Source: Kocuria rhizophila (lineage in GTDB: Bacteria; Actinomycetota; Actinomycetes; Actinomycetales; Micrococcaceae). From it: a stretch of 64,000 bases of DNA. The notes below the pieces were generated by a model, which saw only the letters and a program-made list of their open reading frames with translations, had not been told where the DNA came from and did not search any database. Each line of letters begins with the position of its first letter. The stretch's first letter is position 1. Shown in pieces: positions 37,988 through 49,484 of this stretch. Made by a program: the position numbers and the translations under genes. The stretch covers positions 1 to 64,000 of the forward strand of contig NZ_RCOM01000001.1 in the NCBI RefSeq assembly GCF_003667225.1. The letters are read 5' to 3'.

Positions 37988-40039
37988 ATGGTCAACCCCC
38001 TCAGTCCCACCCCCCGAGCCGAGAAACCGGTCGCATGGCTGTGGATCCAGATGATCCTGGACTCGGCCGCGTGGATCCTGGCGCTGTGGGTGGCCGTGCT
38101 GCTGCGCTTCGAGCTCAACGTGGAGCTCGTGTCGGTGGGCGGGCTGGTGATCACGTGCGCCGTGGCCGTGGTGCTGCAGCTGCTCGTGGGGTTCTCCTTT
38201 GCGCTCTACAAGGGCCGCTACTCCTTCGGCAGCTTCGACGAGGCCAAGCTGCTGGTGGTCGTGACCGTGATCGTGACCGCGCTGCTGGAGGGCCTGCTGC
38301 TGGTCTTCGGCGTCTCGCTGAGCATCCCGCGCTCCGTGGGGTTCATCGCCTTCCCGTTCGCGTGCCTGCTCATGGCCGCGTTCCGCTACCTCAAGCGCAT
38401 GTACCAGGAGTCCACGGCCAAGCCCGGTGACCAGGCCCAGAACGTGGTCGTCTTCGGCGCCGGCGCGCTGGGCACGTTCCTGGTGCACCGCATGATGCAG
38501 GACCCGGCCTCCGGCTTCCTGCCCGTTGCCCTGCTGGACGACGACCCCGCCAAGAAGCACCTGCGGATCTCCTCCGTGCCCGTCATGGGCACGCTGCACG
38601 ACGCCGCCTCCGTCCTCGAGCACACGCGCTCGGGTGTGCTGATCGTGGCGGTGGCGGACGTGGACCCCCGCACCATGCGCCGCGTCTCCGACGCCGTGGA
38701 GGGAACGGGCACCCGCGTGATGACCGTCCCGCCGCTGAGCGAGATGCTCACGGGCGCGAACCAGGGCGTGGACCTGAGGGACATCTCCATGGAGGACCTC
38801 ATCGGACGCCGCCCCGTGGACATCCACGTGGACTCGATCGCGGGCTACATCACCGGCAAGCGGGTGCTGGTGACCGGTGCGGGCGGATCCATCGGCTCCG
38901 AGCTGTGCCGTCAGCTCGTGGGCTTCGAGCCCGCGGAGCTGATCATGGTGGACCGGGACGAGTCCGGGCTGCAGGCCACGCAGATCTCCATCACCGGGCG
39001 CGGGCTGCTGGACGGCAACGACACCGTGCTGTGCGACATCCGTGACGAGGAGTCGGTGAACAGGGTGTTCGAGCAGCGCCGGCCCCAGGTGGTGTTCCAC
39101 GCGGCGGCGCTGAAGCACGTCTCGCTGCTGGAGCAGTACCCGGACGAGGCGTGGAAGACCAACGTGATGGGTTCGCTGCACGTGCTCAGCGCCGCCGCCG
39201 CGGTGGACGTGGACGTGTTCGTGAACATCTCCACGGACAAGGCCGCGAACCCCACCACCGCGCTCGGGCACTCCAAGCGCGTGGCGGAGAAGCTCACCGC
39301 GTGGACGGGAGACCGCACGGGCAAGCGCTACGCCTCCGTGCGCTTCGGCAACGTCTTCGGCTCGCGCGGGTCCATGCTCCCGCTGTTCGCCGAGCAGATC
39401 CGCCAGGGCGGGCCCATCACGGTCACGCACCCGGACGCGACCCGCTACTTCATGACCATTCCCGAGGCGTGCCAGCTGGTCATCCAGGCCGGCGCGATCG
39501 CCCGCGGGGGAGAGGTGCTCATCCTGGACATGGGCCAGCCCGTGCGGATCATGGACATCGCGCAGCGCCTGCGGTCCATGTCCGGGCGCGAGGACATCCG
39601 GATCGAGATCACCGGGCTGCGCCACGGGGAGAAGCTGCACGAGGACCTGATCGGCACGGGGGAGACGGACGAACGTCCCTTCCACCCCAAGATCTCGCAC
39701 GCGAGGGCCGAGCGTCTGGACCCCGCCAACCTGGACCGCCACGTGTGGAAGGTCCGCGGCGGCATGCTGTTCACCGGGTCCATCCCGCAGGTTCCTGCCA
39801 GCACCCAGCCCCGCATCACGGACTTCTCCGTGCCGCGCGCAGCCGAGTGCGCGGCGTCGTCGGGACGCGGCGGCCGGAGCGCCGCCCCCGACCGCGACGG
39901 CGCGGCACCCCGCGACGGCAGTCCCCACCGGGGGAATGCGGTCCCGCGGGACGGCAGCTCTGCGCGAGGCGGCCACGTCGCACCCGTCGAGGGGTCGCGG
40001 GCCGCCCGCGACGGGGACGACCGGGGGAGCGGATCGTGA
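37988..40039 (+). CDS. Membrane nucleotide-sugar 4,6-dehydratase/epimerase (FlaA1/CapD/WbpM type)
   Basis: A 683-residue protein with four N-terminal helices (about 20-135), a CoA-binding-like domain (VVVFGAGALGTFL), then an SDR domain with TGAGGSIGSE and the conserved NISTDKAANPT segment. These enzymes make modified UDP-HexNAc sugars for surface polysaccharides. The last 80 residues are Arg/Gly/Ser/Asp-rich low complexity with GGCGTCGTC at 39853. The ATG follows GAAAGGA. It overlaps the WecA-like gene by GTGA. Confidence 0.9.
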   Translation: MVNPLSPTPRAEKPVAWLWIQMILDSAAWILALWVAVLLRFELNVELVSVGGLVITCAVAVVLQLLVGFSFALYKGRYSFGSFDEAKLLVVVTVIVTALLEGLLLVFGVSLSIPRSVGFIAFPFACLLMAAFRYLKRMYQESTAKPGDQAQNVVVFGAGALGTFLVHRMMQDPASGFLPVALLDDDPAKKHLRISSVPVMGTLHDAASVLEHTRSGVLIVAVADVDPRTMRRVSDAVEGTGTRVMTVPPLSEMLTGANQGVDLRDISMEDLIGRRPVDIHVDSIAGYITGKRVLVTGAGGSIGSELCRQLVGFEPAELIMVDRDESGLQATQISITGRGLLDGNDTVLCDIRDEESVNRVFEQRRPQVVFHAAALKHVSLLEQYPDEAWKTNVMGSLHVLSAAAAVDVDVFVNISTDKAANPTTALGHSKRVAEKLTAWTGDRTGKRYASVRFGNVFGSRGSMLPLFAEQIRQGGPITVTHPDATRYFMTIPEACQLVIQAGAIARGGEVLILDMGQPVRIMDIAQRLRSMSGREDIRIEITGLRHGEKLHEDLIGTGETDERPFHPKISHARAERLDPANLDRHVWKVRGGMLFTGSIPQVPASTQPRITDFSVPRAAECAASSGRGGRSAAPDRDGAAPRDGSPHRGNAVPRDGSSARGGHVAPVEGSRAARDGDDRGSGS

Positions 40040-41154
40040 GCGCCGCGATGAGCCCCGCCGCGGTCCTGGCCACACCGCTGCCCGGACTGGTGACCGGTCC
40101 CGCAACCCTCAGCGAGGGCGAGGCCCTTGAGCTGCTGCTGACGCTGGCGCCCTGGACCCTGGGGGTGGCGTTCGTGCTGTCCGTCCTGCTCCCGTTCGCC
40201 GTGCGGCCCCTGCTCACGCGGTGGGGAGTGATCGACGTCCCCACCGAACGCTCGTCCCACACCCGACCGGTCCTGCGCGGCATGGGCCTCGCCGTGGCGC
40301 TCGCCCTGGTGGTCACGTACGCGGGGGCGTTGGTCTTCGGCCTGATCCCCGTGGACCGCTCCATCGCCCTCGTGGTGCTGGCCATGATGGTTGCCAGTGC
40401 CGCGCTCGGCTGGGCGGAGGACTACCGGGGAGTGCCGATCACCGTGCGCCTGGGCGTTCAGGCCGTGATCGGAGCGCTGGGCACGGCGGCGCTGATCGTG
40501 GCCCTCGGGGTTCCCGCGTGGTGGTGGCCCGTGGGGGTCGTGGCCACCGTGGCGTACATCAACATCGCGAACTTCATGGACGGGATCAACGGCATCTCCG
40601 GCATGCACGGCGCAGCGGTGGGCCTGCTCTACGCGTGGGCCGGCGGCGTGAACGGCATGCCGTGGATGGTCTGCGCCGGTCTGGCCGTGGCCGGGGCCTT
40701 CCTCGGCTTCCTGCCCTGGAACCTGGGGCGCGGCACGGTGTTCCTGGGGGACGTCGGATCGTACGTCCTGGGGGGAGCGGTCGTGGCCACCGCGATCGGC
40801 GCGTTCCTCTCCGGCGTGTACGTGGAGTACCTGCTGCCCCCGCTGCTGATCTACCTCGCGGACACCGCGGTGACCCTCGTGCTGAGGATCCGCCGCGGCG
40901 GGGTCGGGTACAAGCCGCACCGCCAGCACGCGTACCAGCGGCTCACGGACGCGGGGCTCTCCCACGTCCAGGCGTCCCTGCTGGTCACGGGTGCCACGGT
41001 GCTCGTGAGCGTCATCTCCCTCTACGGCCTGCGCGCCAACGGCACGGGCTCCGCCGTCGCCGGTGTGGCGGTGGTCGCCGTGGTCGTCGCGTACCTGCTG
41101 GCGCCCACGCTGCTCGGACGCCTCCGCACCGCTCGGCGGGGCGTGGACACGTGA
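40036..41154 (+). CDS. WecA-like undecaprenyl-phosphate sugar-1-phosphate transferase
   Basis: A 372-residue polytopic protein of the MraY/WecA family. The conserved DVPTERSSHT (substrate loop), NFMDGINGI and LGDVGSYVLG (metal site), and PHRQHAYQRL are all present. It starts a lipid-linked glycan by moving GlcNAc-1-P or a similar sugar phosphate to a polyprenyl phosphate. In mycobacteria the homologue also lies directly before the atp operon. GTG 40036 overlaps the dehydratase; ATG 40048 is an alternative. Confidence 0.9.
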   Translation: MSAAMSPAAVLATPLPGLVTGPATLSEGEALELLLTLAPWTLGVAFVLSVLLPFAVRPLLTRWGVIDVPTERSSHTRPVLRGMGLAVALALVVTYAGALVFGLIPVDRSIALVVLAMMVASAALGWAEDYRGVPITVRLGVQAVIGALGTAALIVALGVPAWWWPVGVVATVAYINIANFMDGINGISGMHGAAVGLLYAWAGGVNGMPWMVCAGLAVAGAFLGFLPWNLGRGTVFLGDVGSYVLGGAVVATAIGAFLSGVYVEYLLPPLLIYLADTAVTLVLRIRRGGVGYKPHRQHAYQRLTDAGLSHVQASLLVTGATVLVSVISLYGLRANGTGSAVAGVAVVAVVVAYLLAPTLLGRLRTARRGVDT

Positions 41155-41780
41155 CCGGGCCCGACCACACCCCCGCTCCCGCAGGTGACAGCTCCTACGG
41201 CCACGGTGCGAGAACCTGGTCCGCGGTCGCCCTCGTGGCGGCGGCGCTCGCGGTGGCGGCGGCCTTCGTGCTGGAGCTTCCGGACGGCGTCCGCTCGGCC
41301 GCGTTCGGGGCCGGTCTGGTCACGGCGAGCTCCGCGACCACCGTGCTGGTGGCCGCGCACATGTTCCGCGTCGCGCCCGCGGCCACCGCGCCTGCCCTCG
41401 CGGGCCTGTACCTGCTCAAGGTGCTCGTGGCCGGTGGACTGCTCCTGACGCTCGCGCCCCCCGCCTGGCTGGTCCCCGGCGTGTTCCTGGGCGCCGCGCT
41501 GGTCGGCCTCGTGCTCGCGCTCGTGCGCTTCGCCCGGCTCACGGGGCGCGTGTCCGGGCAGCAGACGCGCGCGCTCCTGGCCTCACGATCCGCCCGGGGA
41601 GCGGACTCCGCAGCCGCGCACGACGACGCCGCTGCCGCACCGTCCCCGCGCGACGCACCCGGTCCCCGGTCCGGTGCGGCCACCACGCTCCTCGGCCGGG
41701 AAGCACCCGGCCGCCACCACGACGCGCTCCACGGGTCCGGTCAACCGCCCGTGGGCACCCCTGAAAGGCACACCCCATGA
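41151..41780 (+). CDS. Probable ATP synthase protein I-like membrane protein
   Basis: A 209-residue protein with about four hydrophobic helices in residues 22-130, and a polar Ala/Arg/Ser/His tail in residues 135-209 that holds GACGACGCC at 41622. Its layout and position directly before the AtpZ-like gene match the membrane protein found at this point in actinobacterial atp operons. AtpI helps assemble the c-ring in other bacteria; sequence likeness here is weak. The start GTGA overlaps the WecA-like stop and its own stop overlaps the next ATG (ATGA). Confidence 0.6.
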   Translation: MTGPDHTPAPAGDSSYGHGARTWSAVALVAAALAVAAAFVLELPDGVRSAAFGAGLVTASSATTVLVAAHMFRVAPAATAPALAGLYLLKVLVAGGLLLTLAPPAWLVPGVFLGAALVGLVLALVRFARLTGRVSGQQTRALLASRSARGADSAAAHDDAAAAPSPRDAPGPRSGAATTLLGREAPGRHHDALHGSGQPPVGTPERHTP

Positions 41781-42157
41781 ACTCCTCGCCGGGCCCCCAG
41801 GACCCCCGGAAACCCCGCTCCGCGCGGGGCGCCTCGCAGCGACACGTCGACTCCGCGCGACAGGACTCCCTCTACACTGCGGGAGAGCTCGTGGAGCGCG
41901 GCGGCCTGAGCGGAGGACTCGCCGTGCTGCTGTATGTCGTGGTCGGTGCGGCGTTTTGGAGTTTGATAGGCTGGCTCCTGGATCACCTGCTGGGAACACG
42001 GTGGATTGTGATCGCGGGAGCCGTCTTCGGCGCGTCCGCCGGGGTGTACCTCGGCTACCTCCACATGAGGGACGCGCTGAATCGGAGCCACGCCCCGCAG
42101 AAGACCACGTCGGAGACAACGAAGTCATCTGATCCGGGCCACCGGCCCGGAGTGTGA
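41777..42157 (+). CDS. AtpZ/AtpI-like F1Fo ATPase accessory protein
   Basis: A 126-residue protein. It has a hydrophilic N-terminus and two helices with GWLLDHLLGTRWIVIAGAVF and a following Gly-rich GVYLGYL, the usual AtpZ/AtpI core. It sits 30 bases before atpB. Such proteins take part in assembly or ion supply of the Fo sector. ATG 41777 overlaps the previous stop. Confidence 0.8.
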   Translation: MNSSPGPQDPRKPRSARGASQRHVDSARQDSLYTAGELVERGGLSGGLAVLLYVVVGAAFWSLIGWLLDHLLGTRWIVIAGAVFGASAGVYLGYLHMRDALNRSHAPQKTTSETTKSSDPGHRPGV

Positions 42158-42187
42158 CCGGTCTGGATACCGCAGAAAGGACCCGTA

Positions 42188-42979
42188 TTGAACCCCGCCC
42201 TGAGGATTCCGGCCGAATTCGTGGCCCCTTCCACGGAAGACATGCATCTTCCCCCGTTGTTCGAAGTGGGGTCCCTCGCCTTCGGTAAGCAGTCGCTGCT
42301 GATCCTCTTCTCCGTGGTGCTGATCGGTGCGGGCTTCATGTACATGATCCGCCGTCGCGCCATGGTTCCCTCCAAGGGCCAGTACCTGGGCGAGATGGGC
42401 TACGGCTTCGTCCGCAACCACCTGGGCCGGGACATCATCGGCGAGAAGGACTTCCGCCCTTTCATCCCGCTGCTGTTCTCCTTCTTCTTCTTCATCCTGG
42501 TGAACAACCTGTTCGGGTCCATCCCCCTCGTGCAGCTGCCCACCTTCTCCCACCCGGGCTCGGCATACGTCATGGCCGCCATCGCCTACGTCGTGTGGGT
42601 CTTCGTGGGCATCCGCCGGCACGGCTTCGGGCAGTTCATGGTCAAGATGACCATGCCCCCGAACGTCCCGAAGATCCTCTACGTGATCCTCATCCCCCTC
42701 GAGTTCCTCTCGAACCTCATCATCCGTCCCGTGACTCACGCGCTGCGTGTGTTCGCCACCATGTTCGCGGGCCACATGGCCATGATGGTGGCCGCGGGCC
42801 TCACCGCGTACCTGGCCACCGAGGTGGGCGGCATCGTGGGGATCGGCGGATCGGTCTTCGGCATCGTCCTCGGACTGTTCATCTACTTCCTGGAGCTGCT
42901 CATCCAGGTCCTCCAGGCCTACATCTTCACCCTGCTGTTCGCCGTGTACGTACAGGGCGCACTGCAGGAGGGGCACTAG
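42188..42979 (+). CDS. atpB: ATP synthase subunit a
   Basis: A 263-residue Fo subunit forming the proton half-channels next to the c-ring. It has five to six helices and the conserved Arg in LEFLSNLIIRPVTHALRVF, cited in part. The start is TTG at 42188, supported by GAAAGGA seven bases upstream and by the usual N-terminal sequence running into the MHLPP segment; the next ATG at 42242 would cut it short. Confidence 0.94.
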   Translation: MNPALRIPAEFVAPSTEDMHLPPLFEVGSLAFGKQSLLILFSVVLIGAGFMYMIRRRAMVPSKGQYLGEMGYGFVRNHLGRDIIGEKDFRPFIPLLFSFFFFILVNNLFGSIPLVQLPTFSHPGSAYVMAAIAYVVWVFVGIRRHGFGQFMVKMTMPPNVPKILYVILIPLEFLSNLIIRPVTHALRVFATMFAGHMAMMVAAGLTAYLATEVGGIVGIGGSVFGIVLGLFIYFLELLIQVLQAYIFTLLFAVYVQGALQEGH

Positions 42980-43093
42980 CCCCACGAAGGAGCGCGACCC
43001 CCGGGCCGCTCACCCCTGACCATCGCCTGCTTACGATTCCCGTAACGGCACCACGGCCCGCACCCGCGGGCACCCAGAAAGGAAATATCCACA

Positions 43094-43297
43094 ATGGAAG
43101 GTTCGCTTAGCGTCATTGGCTACGGTCTCGCTGCCATCGGCGGTGGCATCGGCGTGGGTCTCATCTTCGCTGCCTACATGCAGTCCGTGGCCCGCCAGCC
43201 CGAGTCCCAGCGCGTCCTGCAGCCCATGCTCTTCATGGGCTTCGCCGTGGTCGAGGCCCTGGCCATCCTGGGCCTGGTCCTCGCCTTCATCATGTAG
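43094..43297 (+). CDS. atpE: ATP synthase subunit c
   Basis: A 67-residue hairpin of two helices. The Gly-rich first helix ([10 protein letters not shown]) and the ion-carrying Glu54 in [11 protein letters not shown] are present; the polar loop is ARQPESQ. The ring of these subunits turns with proton flow. GAAAGGA lies upstream. The 114-base spacer after atpB holds nothing else. Confidence 0.95.
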   Translation: MEGSLSVIGYGLAAIGGGIGVGLIFAAYMQSVARQPESQRVLQPMLFMGFAVVEALAILGLVLAFIM

Positions 43298-43345
43298 GGC
43301 AATGCCCATCGGACAAGCCCTAACTAGAGAACAGGAATCGCGCTC

Positions 43346-43897
43346 ATGAACGCAATGGTGATGGCAGCGGAAGAGGCTCAGAACCCTCTCATCCCGGACA
43401 CCTGGGAAATGCTGATTACCTTCATCGGGTTCGTGATTCTGCTCTTCATCGCGATCAAGTACATCGTCCCGGCGTTCGAGAAGGTCTACAAGGACCGCTC
43501 GGAGGCCATCGAGGGTGGACTTGCCAAGGCCAAGGCCGCTCAGGCCGAGGCGAAGGCTGCTCGCGACGAGTACAACCAGCAGCTCGAGAGCGCTCGCCTC
43601 GAGGCCCAGAAGATCCGTGAGGAAGCTCGCTCCGAGGGCGAGAAGATCCTCGCGGACTTCAAGGACCGCGCCAACATGGAGTCCGCCCGGATCACCGAGA
43701 ACGCTCACAAGGCCATCGAGGCCGAGCGTGCGGCGGCCGTGGTCTCCCTGCGCGACGAGGTCGGCACTTTGGCAACACAGCTCGCGTCCAAGATCGTCGG
43801 GGAGTCCTTGAACGACGACGACCGCGCCAACCGCGTGGTCGACCGCTTCCTGGCGGACCTGGACGCCGAGCAGAGCCGCACGGGAGCTGCACGGTAA
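43346..43897 (+). CDS. atpF: ATP synthase subunit b
   Basis: A 183-residue peripheral-stalk subunit: one membrane helix (about 24-45) followed by a long charged coiled coil rich in Ala, Glu, Lys and Arg. The stop and the atpH start share an A (TAATG). The length is normal for actinobacteria with a separate delta subunit. Confidence 0.95.
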   Translation: MNAMVMAAEEAQNPLIPDTWEMLITFIGFVILLFIAIKYIVPAFEKVYKDRSEAIEGGLAKAKAAQAEAKAARDEYNQQLESARLEAQKIREEARSEGEKILADFKDRANMESARITENAHKAIEAERAAAVVSLRDEVGTLATQLASKIVGESLNDDDRANRVVDRFLADLDAEQSRTGAAR

Positions 43898-44709
43898 TGG
43901 CAGAAGCATCGAACGAACCGAATCGTCCGCTCACCGTGGACGTGGACCGCTGGGCACCGTCCGCGAGTCCGGAGATCGCACACCAGCTGTTCGAGATCCT
44001 GGACATCGTGGACCAGAACGGCGCTCTGCGCCGGGCCCTGACGGATCCCTCCCGCCCCGCTGAGGACCGTGCTCGTCTCGTGCACTCCCTCCTCGACGGC
44101 CGGGCCCACGAGGTGGCGGTGGACATCGCCGCGGAGCTCGCCTCCCAGCGCAGCACCACCGAGCGTCAGCTGGGTGATGCCCTCGAGCGCACCGCAGTGC
44201 TCGTGGCGGCAGCCGCCACCGAGAACCGCGGCGGCGGGGACGCCCTCGAGTCGCTCGTGGACGAACTCATCCGGTTCAAGTCCATGCTGGACCGGTCCGC
44301 CGAGGTGCAGAGCGCCTTCTCGGACTCCCGGGCGTCCGCGGAGGCCAAGGTCACCCTCGCCCGTCGGCTGAGCACGCCGGGTTCCGAGGAGGCCGCGTTG
44401 CTGATCGAACGCGCAGCCAGCGAGCCCCGGGGGGCCCTCCCCGGTCGTCTGCTGGAACAGTTCGCCCAGTGGGTGGCAGACCGTCAGCAGCGGTGGATCG
44501 CCCGTGTGGAGTCGGCCCGGCCGTTGCGCCAGGACCAGCTGGACGCCCTGCGCGACCGGCTGAACCGGCTGTACGGACGGGACCTCAAGCTGACCACCGA
44601 GACCAACCCGGCTCTGGTGGGTGGCCTGCGCGTGCAGGTCGGTGAGGAGATCATCGACGGTTCGCTCACGCACCGGTTGAACCAGCTGGAGCAGCGGATC
44701 GGAGCCTGA
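43897..44709 (+). CDS. atpH: ATP synthase subunit delta
   Basis: A 270-residue stator subunit linking b to the F1 head. The conserved C-terminal part reads VGGLRVQVGEEIIDGS. It is longer than the about 178 of E. coli, with an added N-terminal half as is common in actinobacteria, but it is not fused to b as in mycobacteria. Confidence 0.93.
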   Translation: MAEASNEPNRPLTVDVDRWAPSASPEIAHQLFEILDIVDQNGALRRALTDPSRPAEDRARLVHSLLDGRAHEVAVDIAAELASQRSTTERQLGDALERTAVLVAAAATENRGGGDALESLVDELIRFKSMLDRSAEVQSAFSDSRASAEAKVTLARRLSTPGSEEAALLIERAASEPRGALPGRLLEQFAQWVADRQQRWIARVESARPLRQDQLDALRDRLNRLYGRDLKLTTETNPALVGGLRVQVGEEIIDGSLTHRLNQLEQRIGA

Positions 44710-44730
44710 TCCTCTCGTGGAGCGAGGATC
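44708..44730 (+). other. Hairpin at the atpH end, in the atpH-atpA spacer
   Basis: GATCCTC and GAGGATC pair in a 7-bp stem around nine bases, right at the atpH stop. The 171-base spacer to atpA is the longest in the operon. The hairpin could be an mRNA processing or stability site; no promoter is clear. Confidence 0.35.
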
Positions 44731-44880
44731 GCGGGGAGCCGGTGCGAGCCGGAGTCCCGTCGCGTTGCCTCCACGGGCCGCACACGCGGTCGCACGGCGA
44801 TGGGGCAACGCATCGCGACAAGAACAAGCTTGGTCATCGTCGAGTCGATGATCACACGACGTAGAGAGCAGGGACAGCAG

Positions 44881-46506
<1,626 letters not shown>

Positions 46507-46564
46507 CCGTTGAGGTGGTGCGCCGTCCGTCGGCGCACCACCGCGGTGCCGAAAGGAAAAGCCC

Positions 46565-47476
46565 ATGGGAGCGCAGATTCGGGTCTACCGACAGAAGATC
46601 GCGTCCACCTCGTCCATGAAGAAGATCTTCAAGGCGATGGAGATGATCGCGACCTCGCGCATCAGCAAGTCCCGTCAGAGTCTCGAAGGTGCGTACCCGT
46701 ACGCCAACGCGCTGACCCGCGCGGCCTCCCAGATCGCCACGCAGCACAACATCTCCCACCCGTTGACCACGGTCCCGGACCAGGTGCGGCGCTCCGCCGT
46801 CATGGTCTTCACCTCGGACCGCGGCCTCGCAGGGTCCTACTCCTCCAACGTGCTCAAGCGCACGGAGGAGCTGCTGGAGCTGCTGCGCTCGCAGGGCAAG
46901 GAAGCCCACATCTACCTGGTGGGGCGCAAGGCCAAGGCGTACTTCGACTTCCGGCACCGTGACTACGACGATTTCTGGACCGGCAACACGGACAGCGCGA
47001 GCACGGAGCGCGCCGAGGAGCTCACGGAGCGCCTCATGCACGACATCAGTGCCGCGTACGAGGAGAACGGCGTGGACGAGGTCCTCCTCGTCTACACGCA
47101 GTTCAACTCCATGGTGAGCCAGGAACCCCGTGTCCTGCGGCTGCTGCCCCTGGAGATCTCGGACGCCAACGACCTCGGGGACGACGTCTCGGTGCGGTTC
47201 GACGATCTGCGCGAGCACGCCAACCAGTTCGAGTTCGAGCCGAACCCGGAGGAAGTCTTCAACGAGATCCTGCCGAGGTACGTCCGGGCCCGGGTCTACT
47301 CCGCGCTGTGCCACGCGGCGTCGAGCGAGCTGGCGTCCCGTCAGCGCGCCATGAAGGCCGCCGGTGACAACGCCACCGAGCTCATCAAGAAGTACACACG
47401 CCTGATGAACAACGCCCGTCAGGCGGAGATCACCACCGAGTTGACAGAGATCGTCAGTGGCGCCGAGGCCCTCTAG
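46565..47476 (+). CDS. atpG: ATP synthase subunit gamma
   Basis: A 303-residue central rotor shaft. The N-terminal helix begins [13 protein letters not shown] and the C-terminal helix ends in the conserved [25 protein letters not shown] in the middle is typical. GAAAGGA lies upstream. It is 58 bases after atpA. Confidence 0.96.
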   Translation: MGAQIRVYRQKIASTSSMKKIFKAMEMIATSRISKSRQSLEGAYPYANALTRAASQIATQHNISHPLTTVPDQVRRSAVMVFTSDRGLAGSYSSNVLKRTEELLELLRSQGKEAHIYLVGRKAKAYFDFRHRDYDDFWTGNTDSASTERAEELTERLMHDISAAYEENGVDEVLLVYTQFNSMVSQEPRVLRLLPLEISDANDLGDDVSVRFDDLREHANQFEFEPNPEEVFNEILPRYVRARVYSALCHAASSELASRQRAMKAAGDNATELIKKYTRLMNNARQAEITTELTEIVSGAEAL

Positions 47477-48985
<1,509 letters not shown>

Positions 48986-48988
48986 GCC

Positions 48989-49267
48989 ATGGCTGAACTC
49001 ATCGTGGAAATCGTCGCCCTGGATCGCAAGATCTGGGCAGGTGCCGCGCGGCTCGTCCGCGTGCGCACCACCGAGGGTGACATCGGCGTCATGCCGGGCC
49101 ACCAGTCCATGGCGGGGTTGCTCAAGCCGGGGGAGTTCGCCATCGACCGGGTGGAGGGTGACCGGCTGACCGGCCGCATCGACTCCGGTCTGGTGTCCGT
49201 GGACCAGAACCGGGTCACCATCGTGGCTGACACGGTCTCCCTGGACTCGGAGAAGCAGTCCGCCTGA
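48989..49267 (+). CDS. atpC: ATP synthase subunit epsilon
   Basis: A 92-residue subunit consisting of the N-terminal beta-sandwich only (EGDIGVMPGHQSM). The two C-terminal helices that inhibit ATP hydrolysis in longer forms are missing, as in several actinobacteria. It is the last gene of the operon, ended by the 49289-49326 hairpin. Confidence 0.93.
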   Translation: MAELIVEIVALDRKIWAGAARLVRVRTTEGDIGVMPGHQSMAGLLKPGEFAIDRVEGDRLTGRIDSGLVSVDQNRVTIVADTVSLDSEKQSA

Positions 49268-49288
49268 TTCATCAGCGCACCGGTCAGC

Positions 49289-49326
49289 GTCGACCCTCGT
49301 GCCCCGTGCGGGGTACGGGGGTCGAC
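49289..49326 (+). terminator. Terminator of the atp operon
   Basis: GTCGACCC and GGGTCGAC pair at the base, and CGTGCCCC pairs with GGGGTACG above, with one bulged or mismatched pair and GTGC as the loop. It begins 22 bases after the atpC stop. Confidence 0.75.
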
Positions 49327-49484
49327 GTCGTTCGGGCACCGCCTGCGCACAGGTTCCGCGGCCCGTGCCGTCGTGGTTCCTTGCCGTGCAGGCCCCAGCC
49401 CCGCTCGCGGGGATGGGGAGCTTGACCCACCGTTGCCGCACAACGAGTGCACCGCGAGTGAGGGTCGTGGACGAGGAGGAAAAC

